From Aquincola sp. (lineage in GTDB: Bacteria; Pseudomonadota; Gammaproteobacteria; Burkholderiales; Burkholderiaceae_C): a stretch of 64,000 nucleotides of DNA. The stretch covers positions 60,462-124,461 of the forward strand of contig JALHQP010000002.1 of the NCBI GenBank assembly GCA_022841885.1, in the 5' to 3' direction. A model generated the notes under the pieces. That model made no database searches. It was not told the DNA's origin and saw only the letters and a program-made list of their open reading frames with translations. Positions 51,223 through 60,656 of the stretch are shown in pieces; the first letter of the stretch is position 1; the number at the start of each line of letters is the position of its first letter. Position numbers and translations under genes: made by a program.

Positions 51223-52327
51223 TCAGACTCCCTGCTTCAGGCTCTCGTGGATGAAGGCATCCAGATCGCCGTCGAGCACCTTCTGCGTGTTGGAGATTTC
51301 CACGCCGGTGCGCAGGTCCTTGATGCGGCTCTGGTCGAGCACGTAGCTGCGGATCTGGTGGCCCCAGCCGACGTCGGTCTTCGAGTCCTCGAGCTTCTGC
51401 TGGGCCTCGCGCTGCTTGCGCATCTCGTGTTCGTACAGGCGGCTCTTGAGCATCTGCCAGGCTTCGTCGCGGTTGCGGTGCTGGCTGCGGTCGTTCTGGC
51501 ACTGCACGACGATGCCGGTCGGGAGGTGCGTCAGCCGCACCGCCGAGTCGGTCTTGTTGATGTGCTGGCCGCCGGCGCCGGACGCGCGGAAGGTGTCGGT
51601 GCGCACGTCGGCCGGGTTGATCTCGATCTCGATCGAGTCGTCCACTTCCGGGTAGACGAACAGCGACGCGAAACTCGTGTGGCGCCCGCCCGAGCTGTCG
51701 AACGGGCTCTTGCGAACCAGGCGGTGCACGCCGGTCTCGGTGCGCAGCTGACCGAAGGCGTAGTCGCCCTCGACCTTGATCGTGGCCGAGCGGATGCCCG
51801 CCACGTCGCCCTCGGTCTCTTCCAGCACCTCGGCCTTGAAACCCTTGCGCTCGCAGTACTTGAGGTACTGGCGCAGCAGCATGCTGGCCCAGTCGCAGGC
51901 CTCGGTGCCGCCGGCGCCGGCCTGGATGTCGATGAAACAGTTGAGCGGGTCCGCCGGGTGGTTGAACATGCGGCGGAACTCGAGCTCTTCCACCGTGCCG
52001 GCCAGCGTGGCGGCCTCGGCCTCGATGGCCGCGAGCGCGTCGAAGTCCTGGTCGGCCTTCGACATGTCGTACAGCTCGGCGTTGTCGGCCAGGTTGCTGG
52101 CCAGGTGGTCGATCGTGGCGACCACGGTCTCGAGCGACTTCTTCTCGCGCCCCAGTTCCTGGGCCCGCTTCGGTTCGTTCCAGACGTTCGGGTTCTCGAG
52201 GGCGGCGTTGACCTCGTTCAGGCGCAGCGACTTGCGTTCGTAGTCAAAGATACCCCCGGAGCGCTTCGGTGCGCGCAGCGAGGTCCGCCAGCGTGGCGCC
52301 GATCTGGTTGATGCGTTCGATGTCCAT
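51223..52327 (-). CDS. prfB: Peptide chain release factor 2 (programmed +1 frameshift)
   Basis: RF2, which terminates translation at UGA and UAA. The first frame from the ATG at 52327 ([20 protein letters not shown]) ends at an in-frame TGA (52246-52244) in the context CGGGGGTATCTTTGAC. This is the classic SD-like plus CTT-TGA-C frameshift site, after which [12 protein letters not shown] continues in +1. The SPF codon-recognition motif (RKSPFDSSG) and the GGQ catalytic motif ([18 protein letters not shown]) are present. RF2 therefore autoregulates its own synthesis. Confidence 0.96.
52241..52258 (-). promoter_or_regulatory. prfB recoding site
   Basis: On the minus strand the site reads CCGGGGGTATCTTTGACTA. 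GGGGG acts as an internal Shine-Dalgarno stimulator 3 nt before the slippery CTT, followed by TGA C. Confidence 0.93.
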
Positions 52328-52499
52328 GTCGCAAGCCTTGCCTTTCTCGATGGCGCGGATTGTCTCATCGCCCCGTGGATCAGGGTTTGTCCGCAGGGGG
52401 TTTGCCAGCGAGGTCGGCGCTTTGTCAGAAACCCGTAAGTGCCTGCAAACGACATTACGGCACCGCAAACGCCCTCATGGCGTGCGGCGACGTGCGACC

Positions 52500-52796
52500 G
52501 TGCTGCTCTTCCTGAACCTTGTCCAACTGCTGCTCTACATCCCGCTGCTGGCCTTGCTCGGGCAGGGCCTGCTGTTCGTGCTGGCGGGCGCCAAGCGGCA
52601 CGACAACTTCTTCTACCAGCTGCTGCAATTGATCGCCAAGCCCTTCACTTTCGTGGTGCGCAAGGTCACGCCGGCCAAGGTGGGCGACTCGCAGGTGCCC
52701 GTCGTCACCTTCTTCCTGCTGGTGATCGCCTACGCGGTGGTCAGCTTCGAGAAGATCGACCTGTGCGTGCGCATCGGCCTGGAGCAGTGCAAATGA
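52500..52796 (+). CDS. Small conserved membrane protein
   Basis: A protein of about 98 residues with two hydrophobic segments (about residues 1-28, [20 protein letters not shown]; and about 68-85, [16 protein letters not shown]) and a basic middle part ([16 protein letters not shown]). It is a conserved hypothetical in Burkholderiales; I cannot name a function. The GTG at 52500 is the best start; GTG at 52485 is possible. The stop overlaps the TPR gene start (AAATGACC). Confidence 0.75.
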   Translation: MLLFLNLVQLLLYIPLLALLGQGLLFVLAGAKRHDNFFYQLLQLIAKPFTFVVRKVTPAKVGDSQVPVVTFFLLVIAYAVVSFEKIDLCVRIGLEQCK

Positions 52797-53374
52797 CCAC
52801 GCCGCGCGGCTTCGACTACCGCTGGCTCAAATGGCGCGCCATGGCGCTGATCGTGCTGGCACGCAACGCGGCGGCCGAGGACACGTTCGACGCGATGCTC
52901 GCGCGCTGGCCCGACGACGCGTACGCGCTGTCCAGCCGCGCCCACCTGCGGGCGCAGGCCGGGCGCCGCAGCCAGGCCATCGCCGACATGGAGCGCGTGA
53001 TCGCGCTGCCCGAGGCGAACGCGGCGCACTGGTTCAACCTGGGCTTCCTGCTCGACGAGGCCGAGCGCTACGACGAGGCCGAGCCGGCCTTTCGCAAGGC
53101 GCTCGAACTCGACCCCAAGCTCGACCGCGCCTGGTACGGCCTGGGCCTGGTGCTGATCCGCCAGAAGCGGCTCGACGAAGCGGTGGCCGCACTCGAGCGC
53201 AACACCAAGCTGCAGCCGATGAGCCCGTATGCCTGGTACCAGCTCGCGCGCGTGCAGGTCGACCGCGCGCAGCCCGACGAGGCGCGCAAGATCATCCGCC
53301 ACCTCAAGGGCTTCGAGCCCAAGGTGGCTGCGCAGCTGGAGCGCGAAACGGGCCTGGCGCCTGGAAACGATTGA
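52793..53374 (+). CDS. Tetratricopeptide repeat protein
   Basis: A 193-residue all-helical protein with at least three TPR units (about residues 40-70, 78-110 and 112-145; for example AHWFNLGFLLDEAERYDEAEP and AWYGLGLVLIRQKRLDEAVA). No signal peptide is seen. It overlaps the small membrane-protein gene by 4 bp, so the pair probably works together, perhaps as a membrane-linked scaffold. No specific role is known. Confidence 0.84.
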   Translation: MTTPRGFDYRWLKWRAMALIVLARNAAAEDTFDAMLARWPDDAYALSSRAHLRAQAGRRSQAIADMERVIALPEANAAHWFNLGFLLDEAERYDEAEPAFRKALELDPKLDRAWYGLGLVLIRQKRLDEAVAALERNTKLQPMSPYAWYQLARVQVDRAQPDEARKIIRHLKGFEPKVAAQLERETGLAPGND

Positions 53375-53418
53375 AGGAGAACCGGCTCATCCCGGTGTGA
53401 GTGTATGGAGGCAACGCG

Positions 53419-53679
53419 ATGCAATTGACAGAAACGCAGCGCCATTACTGGCAGAAGAACCTGAGGATCACCTCGGTTCTGATGGTCATATGGTTCGTCG
53501 TGACGTTCGGCGTGGGCTATTTCGCGCGCGACCTGAACTTCACTTTCTTCGGCTGGCCGTTCAGCTTCTGGGTGGGAGCCCAGGGTGCGCTGATCGTCTA
53601 TGTCGTCATCATCTGGTTCTATGCCCGCTACATGAACAAGCTGGACCAGGAACACGGCGTTGCCGAAGAGGAGGAATGA
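53419..53679 (+). CDS. Symporter small subunit (DUF4212 family)
   Basis: An 86-residue membrane protein with two helices (about 22-42 and 50-72), matching the putative solute:sodium symporter small-subunit family. The hallmark QRHYWQKNLRITSVLMVIWF and C-terminal YARYMNKLDQEHG are present. GGAGGC precedes the ATG at 53419. It is always found next to a VC_2705-type symporter, as here, 1 bp upstream. Confidence 0.92.
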   Translation: MQLTETQRHYWQKNLRITSVLMVIWFVVTFGVGYFARDLNFTFFGWPFSFWVGAQGALIVYVVIIWFYARYMNKLDQEHGVAEEEE

Positions 53680-53680
53680 C

Positions 53681-55819
53681 ATGGCTGGCCTAGGTTTCGA
53701 ACATGCCGCCGGCACCGGTGCCGCGGCGAACAGGGCGTTCAAGGCCCAGTTGAACAAGGTGTACGCCTGGTACACCGGCGGCTTCATCGGCTTCGTCATC
53801 GTGCTCGGGGTGCTCGAGCAGATGGGGTTGCCGCGCAGCTGGATCGGCTTCATCTTCCTGCTGGCCACCGTGGCGCTGTATGCCGGCATCGGCATCATGA
53901 GCCGCACCAACGACGCGGCCGAGTACTACGTGGCCGGCCGGCGCGTGCCCGCGATCTACAACGGCATGGCGACCGGTGCGGACTGGATGTCCGCCGCATC
54001 GTTCATCGGCATGGCCGGCACGCTGTACCTCACGGGCTACGGCGGCCTGGCCTTCATCATGGGCTGGACCGGCGGCTACTGCCTGGTGGCGCTGTTTCTC
54101 GCGCCCTACCTGCGCAAGTTCGGCCAGTTCACGATTCCCGACTTCCTGGGCGCCCGCTTCGAGGGCAACCTGCCGCGCTTCATCGGCATCTGCGCCGCGA
54201 TCCTGTGCTCCTTCACCTATGTGGTGGCGCAGATCTACGGCGTCGGCCTGATCACGACGCGCCTGTCGGGCCTCGCGTTCGAGGTCGGCATCTTCGTCGG
54301 CCTGGGCGGCATCCTGGTGTGCTCGTTCCTCGGCGGCATGCGCGCGGTCACGTGGACCCAGGTGGCCCAGTACATCATCCTGATCATCGCGTACATGATC
54401 CCGGTGGTGTGGCTGTCGGTGAAGCAGACCGGCGTGCCGATCCCGCAGGCCGTCTACGGCTTCCAGCTGCAGAAGGTCAGCGAGCTCGAGAAGAAGCTGC
54501 GTGCCGACCCGAAGGAGCAGGAGGTCATCGGCATCTTCAAGCAGCGTGCCGACGCGGCCGACGCCAAGCTCAAGGACGTGCCGGCCGCGATGGCGGCCGA
54601 CCAGGCCGCCGCGCAGAAGAAGATCGACGACCTGAAGGCCGCCAACGGCCCGGTGGCCGACATCCAGGCTGCCGAGAAGGAACTGGCGGCGCTGCCGAAG
54701 ACATTGGAAGACGCGAAGAAGGCGTACACGGCGGCCAAGACCACCAACACGGCGCGTACCGCGCCGCTGGGTGGCATGCCGTCGCATGCGGCCATCTTTG
54801 CCGGCGACCCGAACGGCGACGACAAGGCCAAGGCGGCATTCGACACCTCGCGCCGCAACTTCCTGGCTTTGATCTTCTGCCTGATGGTGGGCACGGCCGC
54901 GCTGCCGCACATCCTGATGCGCTACTACACCACGCCGTCGGTGAAGGAAGCGCGGGAGTCGGTGACCTGGTCGCTGTTCTTCATCTTCCTGCTGTACTTC
55001 ACGGCGCCGGCTCTGGCGGTGCTGGTCAAGTACGAGATGTTCACCGGCGTCGTCGGCACCTCGTTCGCGGCCTTGCCGGAGTGGATCACGGCTTGGAACC
55101 GCGTCGACCCGACGCTGCTGTCGGTGACCGACGTCAACAAGGACGGCATCCTGCAGTTGGGCGAGATCCGCATCGGCGGCGACATCATCGTGCTGGCCAC
55201 GCCAGCCATCGGTGGCCTGCCGTTCGTGATCTCGGGCATGGTGGCCGCCGGCGGCCTGGCGGCGGCGCTGTCCACCGCGGACGGCCTGCTGCTGACGATC
55301 GCCAACGCGCTGTCGCACGACCTGTACTACAAGATGATCGACCCCAACGCCCCCACGTCGCGCCGCGTGGCCATCTCCAAGGCCCTGCTCGTGATCGTGG
55401 CCTTGGCGGCGGCGGCGGTGGCGGCGCAGAAACCGGCGGACATCCTGTTCCTGGTCTCGGCGGCGTTCTCGTTCGCAGCAGCGGCGTTCTTCCCGGCGCT
55501 GACCCTGGGCATCTTCTGGAAGCGGGCCAACAAGTGGGGCGCCACGCTGGGCATGATCGCCGGCCTGGGTACGACCTTCTACTACATGGTCACGACGCAA
55601 CCCTGGCTGCGCGGCGTGTTCGGCGTCACCTCGCCGATCGCCGACAACATCTGGTGGGGCATCCAGCCGATCTCGGCCGGCCTGTTCGGCGTGCCGGTGG
55701 GCTTTGCGGTGATCATCATCGTCAGCCTGCTGACCGGTCAGCCGCGCCAGGACACGCAGGAACTGGTGGAGCACGTGCGCTACCCGAACCTGAAGGGTTC
55801 CAAGCCGGCACGTGCCTGA
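53681..55819 (+). CDS. Sodium:solute symporter (VC_2705 subfamily)
   Basis: A 712-residue SSS-family symporter related to acetate permease ActP. The SSS core has NDAAEYYVAGRRVPAIYNGM and ADWMSAASFIGMAGTLYLTG. A hydrophilic helical insertion of about 110 residues (roughly 265-375; SELEKKLRADPKEQE to DPNGDDKAKAAFD) is absent from ActP. Residues 484-495 (DVNKDGILQLGE) fit an EF-hand calcium loop. It probably takes up a monocarboxylate with its small subunit. A strong terminator follows. Confidence 0.93.
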   Translation: MAGLGFEHAAGTGAAANRAFKAQLNKVYAWYTGGFIGFVIVLGVLEQMGLPRSWIGFIFLLATVALYAGIGIMSRTNDAAEYYVAGRRVPAIYNGMATGADWMSAASFIGMAGTLYLTGYGGLAFIMGWTGGYCLVALFLAPYLRKFGQFTIPDFLGARFEGNLPRFIGICAAILCSFTYVVAQIYGVGLITTRLSGLAFEVGIFVGLGGILVCSFLGGMRAVTWTQVAQYIILIIAYMIPVVWLSVKQTGVPIPQAVYGFQLQKVSELEKKLRADPKEQEVIGIFKQRADAADAKLKDVPAAMAADQAAAQKKIDDLKAANGPVADIQAAEKELAALPKTLEDAKKAYTAAKTTNTARTAPLGGMPSHAAIFAGDPNGDDKAKAAFDTSRRNFLALIFCLMVGTAALPHILMRYYTTPSVKEARESVTWSLFFIFLLYFTAPALAVLVKYEMFTGVVGTSFAALPEWITAWNRVDPTLLSVTDVNKDGILQLGEIRIGGDIIVLATPAIGGLPFVISGMVAAGGLAAALSTADGLLLTIANALSHDLYYKMIDPNAPTSRRVAISKALLVIVALAAAAVAAQKPADILFLVSAAFSFAAAAFFPALTLGIFWKRANKWGATLGMIAGLGTTFYYMVTTQPWLRGVFGVTSPIADNIWWGIQPISAGLFGVPVGFAVIIIVSLLTGQPRQDTQELVEHVRYPNLKGSKPARA

Positions 55820-55861
55820 GACACCACATTGAGTTGATCCAGGTCCAGCCTGGATCACCCG

Positions 55862-55886
55862 AAGGGCCCCGCGAGGGGCCCTTTTT
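55862..55886 (+). terminator. Rho-independent terminator after symporter
   Basis: AAGGGCCCC (55862-55870) pairs with GGGGCCCTT (55875-55883) around GCGA, followed by TTTTT. This is a classic intrinsic terminator on the plus strand. Confidence 0.92.
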
Positions 55887-55913
55887 CATGGGCCATTCCT
55901 TATGCTTGGTGGC

Positions 55914-57833
55914 ATGAGCCTCAGCCCATCGTTGAACCTCGTGGCCAACCTGCGCGCGGAGTTGATGCGCTTTGCACCGTTCGCGCAGATGGACCCGGCG
56001 CATGTGGACCGCTTCGTCGAGGCCTCGGCGCAGGCCTACTACGAGCCGGGCGAGGTGGTGCTGTCACCGGCCAGCGGCGCCGTCGCGCAGCTGATCTTCA
56101 TCCGCCGCGGCAGCGTCAGCGGCCGCCGCGGCGAGCAGTCGGAGTCGGTCGGCGCCTCCGAGTACGAGGCGGGGGACCTGTTCCCGGTCGGCGCGGCGAT
56201 GAGCGCGCGCGCGGTGATCGCCACCTACACCGCCAATGCCGACACCTTCTGCCTGCAGCTGCCGCTGGCCGCGATGCACGAACTGGCGCGCGACAGCGCG
56301 CCCTTCGCCGACTTCCTGAACCGCCGCGTGCACCGCTTCCTCGAGCTGTCGCGGCGCGCGCTGCAGGTGGCCTATGCCTCGCAGTCGCTGGCCGAGCAGT
56401 CGCTCGAGACGCCGCTGGGCCAGCTGGTGCGCCGCGCCGCCTACGGCGTGGCGCCGGCCACGCCGCTGGCCGACGCGCTGGGCGCGATGCACGACAAGCG
56501 CATCGGCTCGGTGCTGGTGCTCGACGAGGTCAGCGGCGCCGCGCTGGGCATCCTGACCCGCCACGACATCCTCGGCCGCGTCACGCTGCGCGGCGTGACC
56601 CTCGAGCGGCCGATCGCCGAGGTGATGAGCACGCCGGTGCACACGCTGTCGACGCGCCACAGCGCGCAGGACGCGGCGCTGCTGATGTCGCGCCACGGCA
56701 TCCGCCACGTGCCGGTGACCGACGCGGCCGACCCGGGCGGCCGCGTGGTCGGCATCCTGTCCGAGCGCGACCTGTTCGCGCTGCAGCGCCTGTCGCTCAA
56801 GCAGGTCAGCACCGCGATCCGCGCCGCGCCCGACATCGACACGCTGCGCGAGGTGGCGACCGACATCCGCCGCTTCGCGCGCAGCCTGCTCGGGCAGGGC
56901 GTGCGCGCGCGCCAGCTGACCGAGCTGATCAGCCACCTCAACGACGTGCTGACCGAGCGCCTGGTGACCCTGGTGGCCGAGCGCCATGGCGTCGACCTGA
57001 CACGCGCGTGCTGGCTCTCGTTCGGCTCCGAGGGTCGCAGCGAGCAGACCATCGCCACCGACCAGGACAACGGCATCGTGTTCGCGAGCGCCGACCCGGC
57101 GCGCGAGCGGCCGGCGCTGCTGGCCTTCGCGCGCGAGGTCAACGAGGCGCTCGACGCCTGCGGCTACCCGCTGTGCAAGGGCAACGTGATGGCCAGCAAC
57201 CCCGAGTGCTGCCTGACGCAGGACGAATGGATGCAGCGCTTCGGCGACTGGATCGACCATGGCGCGCCCGAGGACCTGCTCAACGCCAGCATCTACTTCG
57301 ACTTCCGGCCCCTGGCCGGCCAGGCCGGCCTAGCGCAGCCGATGCGCGAGCTGGTGGTGCAGCATGCGTCGCGCAACGCGCGCTTCATGAAGCAGATGGC
57401 CGAGAACGCGTTGCGCAACGGCCCGGCGCTGAACTGGCTCGGCGGCATCGACACCCAGGCCCAGGGCGACCAGTCGGTGGTCGACCTCAAGCTGCACGGC
57501 ACTGCGATCTACGTCGACGCGGCGCGCCTGTACGCGCTGGCGCACGGCGTGCCGGCGACCGCCACCCGCGAGCGCTTCGAGGCCATCGCGCGCGCGATGG
57601 GCGTGCCGGCGCAAGAGGCCGAGGCCTGGACGGCCGGCTTCGAGGTCCTGCAGCTGCTGCGCCTGCAAGTGCAGCTCGAGCGCGACAGTCGCCCGGCGGT
57701 GGACGCGGCCGACGGCAACCCGAACCTGATCGATGTCAACGCGCTCAACGACATCGACCGCCGCGTGCTCAAGGAGAGCCTGCGCGTCGCGCGCCGCCTG
57801 CAGCAGCGGATCGAACTGGACTACCTTCGGTGA
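55914..57833 (+). CDS. cNMP-binding/CBS/DUF294 nucleotidyltransferase-like protein
   Basis: A 639-residue signalling protein. Domain order: cyclic-nucleotide-binding-like domain (about 20-140), a CBS pair (about 165-290), a DUF294 GlnD-like nucleotidyltransferase core (about 310-440, with WLSFGSEGRSEQTIATDQDNGIVF), and a DUF294 C-terminal helical domain. Such proteins often accompany VC_2705-type symporters and are thought to regulate them in response to nucleotides. The ATG at 55914 is used; an in-frame ATG at 55902 is possible. The stop overlaps the exonuclease start. Confidence 0.9.
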   Translation: MSLSPSLNLVANLRAELMRFAPFAQMDPAHVDRFVEASAQAYYEPGEVVLSPASGAVAQLIFIRRGSVSGRRGEQSESVGASEYEAGDLFPVGAAMSARAVIATYTANADTFCLQLPLAAMHELARDSAPFADFLNRRVHRFLELSRRALQVAYASQSLAEQSLETPLGQLVRRAAYGVAPATPLADALGAMHDKRIGSVLVLDEVSGAALGILTRHDILGRVTLRGVTLERPIAEVMSTPVHTLSTRHSAQDAALLMSRHGIRHVPVTDAADPGGRVVGILSERDLFALQRLSLKQVSTAIRAAPDIDTLREVATDIRRFARSLLGQGVRARQLTELISHLNDVLTERLVTLVAERHGVDLTRACWLSFGSEGRSEQTIATDQDNGIVFASADPARERPALLAFAREVNEALDACGYPLCKGNVMASNPECCLTQDEWMQRFGDWIDHGAPEDLLNASIYFDFRPLAGQAGLAQPMRELVVQHASRNARFMKQMAENALRNGPALNWLGGIDTQAQGDQSVVDLKLHGTAIYVDAARLYALAHGVPATATRERFEAIARAMGVPAQEAEAWTAGFEVLQLLRLQVQLERDSRPAVDAADGNPNLIDVNALNDIDRRVLKESLRVARRLQQRIELDYLR

Positions 57834-58483
57834 GCTTGCTGGCGCGCTGGTTCGGCGCAGCGAAGGCCCCGCCGGTCGACACGCGGCGCTGGGTCGTGCT
57901 CGACGTCGAGACCACCGGCCTGGACATGCGGCACGACCAGCTGTTGGCCATTGCCGCGGTGGCGCTGCACGTCGACGAGGGCCACGCGCCGCGGGTGGTG
58001 CTGGCGGACAGTTTCGAGGCCGTGCTGCAGCATCAGAGCCGCAGCACCGACAAGGACAACATCCTGCTGCACGGCATCGGCGTCGGCGCGCAGCGCGCGG
58101 GTGCGCCGCCGCGCGAGGTGCTGCAGGCCTTCGAACAGTGGGTGGGCGCCTCGCCGCTGATCGCCTTCCACGCGGCCTTCGACCAGACGATGATCGGCCG
58201 CGCGATGCAGCAGGCCTGTGGCCGGCGCCTGGCCAACCGCTGGCTCGACCTGGCGCCGGTGGCCAGCGGCCTGCACCCGGCGGCGGGCGGGCGGGCGCTG
58301 GACGACTGGCTGGCGCACTTCGGCATCGAATGCGCGGTGCGCCACCAGGCCGCCGCCGACACGCTGGCCACCGCCGAGCTGCTGCTGCGGCTGTGGCCGG
58401 CGGCGCGCGCGCAGCGCTGCGATTCGTTCGAGGGGCTGGACGCGCTGGCGCGTCACCAGCGCTGGCTCAGCCGCGACGGCTGA
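57830..58483 (+). CDS. DnaQ-like 3'-5' exonuclease
   Basis: A 217-residue DEDDh exonuclease. The catalytic acidic residues are in VVLDVETTGLDMRH, FHAAFDQTM and the HxxxxD site RHQAAADTLATAELL. It is shorter than the full polymerase III epsilon subunit and lacks a clear alpha-binding tail, so it is probably an accessory exonuclease. It starts at a GTG overlapping the preceding stop (GTGA); this pairing with the CBS/DUF294 gene recurs in other proteobacteria. Confidence 0.86.
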   Translation: MSLLARWFGAAKAPPVDTRRWVVLDVETTGLDMRHDQLLAIAAVALHVDEGHAPRVVLADSFEAVLQHQSRSTDKDNILLHGIGVGAQRAGAPPREVLQAFEQWVGASPLIAFHAAFDQTMIGRAMQQACGRRLANRWLDLAPVASGLHPAAGGRALDDWLAHFGIECAVRHQAAADTLATAELLLRLWPAARAQRCDSFEGLDALARHQRWLSRDG

Positions 58484-58495
58484 ACCAGCGCCGGC

Positions 58496-59599
58496 TCATT
58501 TCTTGTCGGCGGGCTTGGTGGTGGCGGCTGCCGCCGGCTTGGCGCCGCCGCCGCTGGCGGCGGCCGCATTGCTGGCGGCGTAGGTCAGCTTGGCCTCGCG
58601 CATCAGCACCTTGTGGAAGTTCTCGGTGCGGTCGAGCCAGTCGACGAACGGCGCACCGGCCATCGCCGAGGGCTTGAACGCGCCCTGGGCCATGAACTCC
58701 TTCCACTCGGGCAGGGCGCGCACGCGGTCGAGCAGGCCGGCGTAATAGGCCACGTGCTCGGGGCCGACCCCGGGCGACATGAAGATGCCGCGCATCATCA
58801 GGTACTGCACCGGAATGCCGAAGGACATGCAGGTCGGCAGGTCGTTCCAGCTCTGCGTGGCGGTGATCTTGCCCTGGTAGTCGAGCTTGTTGCCGTCGAA
58901 TACGCACAGCGGCCGCACCTTGCCCTCGTTCCACAGCTTGGCGGCCTCGATCGGGTTGTTGACGGTGATGTCCACTTCCTTGGCCGCCAGCGAACGCGCC
59001 ACGTCGCCGCCGCCCTTGAGCGGCAGGTAGGACAGGCGGGTCGACGCGGCCGTCTCGAGCAGGACGCTGATCAACTGGTCTTCCTGCTTGCTGCCGGTGC
59101 CGCCGAGCTTGACGCTGCCCGGCTGGCTGGCGCGCAGCGCGTCGAGCAGTTCCTTGGCCGACTTGTGCGGCGAATCGGCGTTGACCCAGAGCACGAACTG
59201 GTCCAGCGCCAGCATCTGCACCGGCGTGATGTCGCGCCAGCTGAAGTCGGTGCCGGTGGCCAGCGGCGTGGTGAACAGGTTGGACAGCGTGATGATCAGC
59301 TTGTGCGGGTTGCCCTTGGCCGCCTTGACGTCGAGCAGGCCCTCGACGCCCGAATTGCCGGCCTTGTTGACCACCGTGAGCGGCTGGTTCATCAGCTTGT
59401 GCTTGGTGACCATCTGGGCAATGAAGCGCGCCATCTGGTCGGCGCCGCCGCCGGTGCCCGCCGGCACCACGAGTTCGACGGGTGCCGTGGGCTCCCAGGC
59501 CCAGCCGGGAGCGCTGAAGCCGGCCAGCGCGGCCACGGCCAGAGCGCCGAGGCGGCCGCGGGCGGTGGAACGGGTCGATGCGGGGAATGAAGACTTCAT
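58496..59599 (-). CDS. Bug/TctC-type periplasmic substrate-binding protein
   Basis: A 367-residue receptor of the tripartite tricarboxylate transporter (Bug) family. The signal peptide is about 1-33 (GALAVAALAGFSAPGWA). The family segment VELVVPAGTGGGADQMARF and the second-lobe LGGTGSKQEDQ are present. The C-terminal 30 residues are an unusual low-complexity Ala/Gly/Lys tail. AGAGG precedes the ATG at 59599. No TctA or TctB gene is nearby, so it is an orphan receptor, common in this order. Confidence 0.9.
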   Translation of the reverse strand: MKSSFPASTRSTARGRLGALAVAALAGFSAPGWAWEPTAPVELVVPAGTGGGADQMARFIAQMVTKHKLMNQPLTVVNKAGNSGVEGLLDVKAAKGNPHKLIITLSNLFTTPLATGTDFSWRDITPVQMLALDQFVLWVNADSPHKSAKELLDALRASQPGSVKLGGTGSKQEDQLISVLLETAASTRLSYLPLKGGGDVARSLAAKEVDITVNNPIEAAKLWNEGKVRPLCVFDGNKLDYQGKITATQSWNDLPTCMSFGIPVQYLMMRGIFMSPGVGPEHVAYYAGLLDRVRALPEWKEFMAQGAFKPSAMAGAPFVDWLDRTENFHKVLMREAKLTYAASNAAAASGGGAKPAAAATTKPADKK

Positions 59600-59643
59600 C
59601 GGCAACCTCTGTGCCGCAGGCTGCGGCGATCCGAATGTAGATG

Positions 59644-60627
59644 CTAGGCCCCGGCGGCGCTGCAGAAGCGGTCCCGGTCCGGCGCGCGCAGGCGCTGTGC
59701 GAAATAGTGCCCGATCATGCCGTGTGCGACGGCATGCTCGGGCGGCGCGAGCAGCGGCCCCAGGTCCTCGATCCAGCGCGCCGAGCAGGTGCGCGCCGGG
59801 GCGTCACTGGCGGCACAGTCCAGCAGGGCGTCGAAACCGGCACGCCAGCGCCGCCAAGTGGAGCGGTCCATCACCGGGCCGTGGCCCGGCAGCAGGCGCC
59901 CGAACGGCAGCGCGTCGATGCGCCCCAGCGCCTCGCGCCAGCGTGCCGGGCACGCCGTGTCGAGAAATGGCACCGGCAGCGTCACCAGGTCGCCGACCGC
60001 GAGCACGCCGCTGGCGCGGTCAAAGATCCAGAGATCGCCATCGCTGGCGGCGGTTTCGTGGCCGATGGTCAGTTCGCGGCCGGCCAGCGACAGCGCCTGC
60101 GGCGGGCCGTCGATGGAGCGTGTCGGCACCAGCGCTGCGGCTCGGTCGTACAGCGCGAGGTCGACGCGGATCATCTCGCGCACGTCGGCCGTCGTCTTCG
60201 GGTCGGCGAGCATGCCCTCGAGGTCGCGTCGGAAGGTCGCAAAGCGTTCGCCGACCGCGCGTGCCACGGCCGGGCTGCCGATCACCTCCAGCCCCGGCAG
60301 CGCGTCGCGCAGACGCGCGTTGCCTCCCAGGTGGTCGAGGTGCCAATGCGTGTTGACCACATGGGTGATCGGGCGGCCGCGCCGCGCCGCGAAGTCCAGC
60401 AGCGCCTGGCTGTGCTCGGCGTGGCGGCCGCTGTCAACGAGCACCAGGCCAGTTTGCCCCTCGAGCACCAGGCTGTTGCCGTCGGGTTGGCGATCGCGCG
60501 GAAAGCGCCCGGGCAGCAGCCACAGGCCGTGGCCGAGCGGCTGCAGCACCGGGTCGTTCGTCGGGGTGGGCGGTATTGCAGCGCAGGCCCCGAGAAGGGC
60601 AGCGACGAGCAGCGGCAGGGGGCGCAT
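59644..60627 (-). CDS. Metallo-beta-lactamase-fold hydrolase, lipoprotein-like
   Basis: A 327-residue MBL-fold protein. The zinc motif is VVNTHWHLDHLGGN, with later ligands around TIGHETAASDGDLWIFD and LLPGHGPVMD. The N-terminus PLLVAALLGACAAIPP looks like a lipoprotein signal with lipobox LGAC. It resembles quinoprotein-relay SoxH-type or lactonase-like MBL proteins. The substrate is unknown. The ATG at 60627 is used because it starts right at the signal peptide; upstream in-frame codons are polar. Confidence 0.85.
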   Translation of the reverse strand: MRPLPLLVAALLGACAAIPPTPTNDPVLQPLGHGLWLLPGRFPRDRQPDGNSLVLEGQTGLVLVDSGRHAEHSQALLDFAARRGRPITHVVNTHWHLDHLGGNARLRDALPGLEVIGSPAVARAVGERFATFRRDLEGMLADPKTTADVREMIRVDLALYDRAAALVPTRSIDGPPQALSLAGRELTIGHETAASDGDLWIFDRASGVLAVGDLVTLPVPFLDTACPARWREALGRIDALPFGRLLPGHGPVMDRSTWRRWRAGFDALLDCAASDAPARTCSARWIEDLGPLLAPPEHAVAHGMIGHYFAQRLRAPDRDRFCSAAGA

Positions 60628-60656
60628 CGCCGGCATTGTGTGAGGCTGCGTGACGC

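Noticed and set aside
53690..55858. A minus-strand open frame of 722 codons opposite the symporter
   Set aside because: The translation is Arg/His/Gln-rich without any motif, and the opposite strand has the complete symporter with start, ribosome-binding site and terminator.
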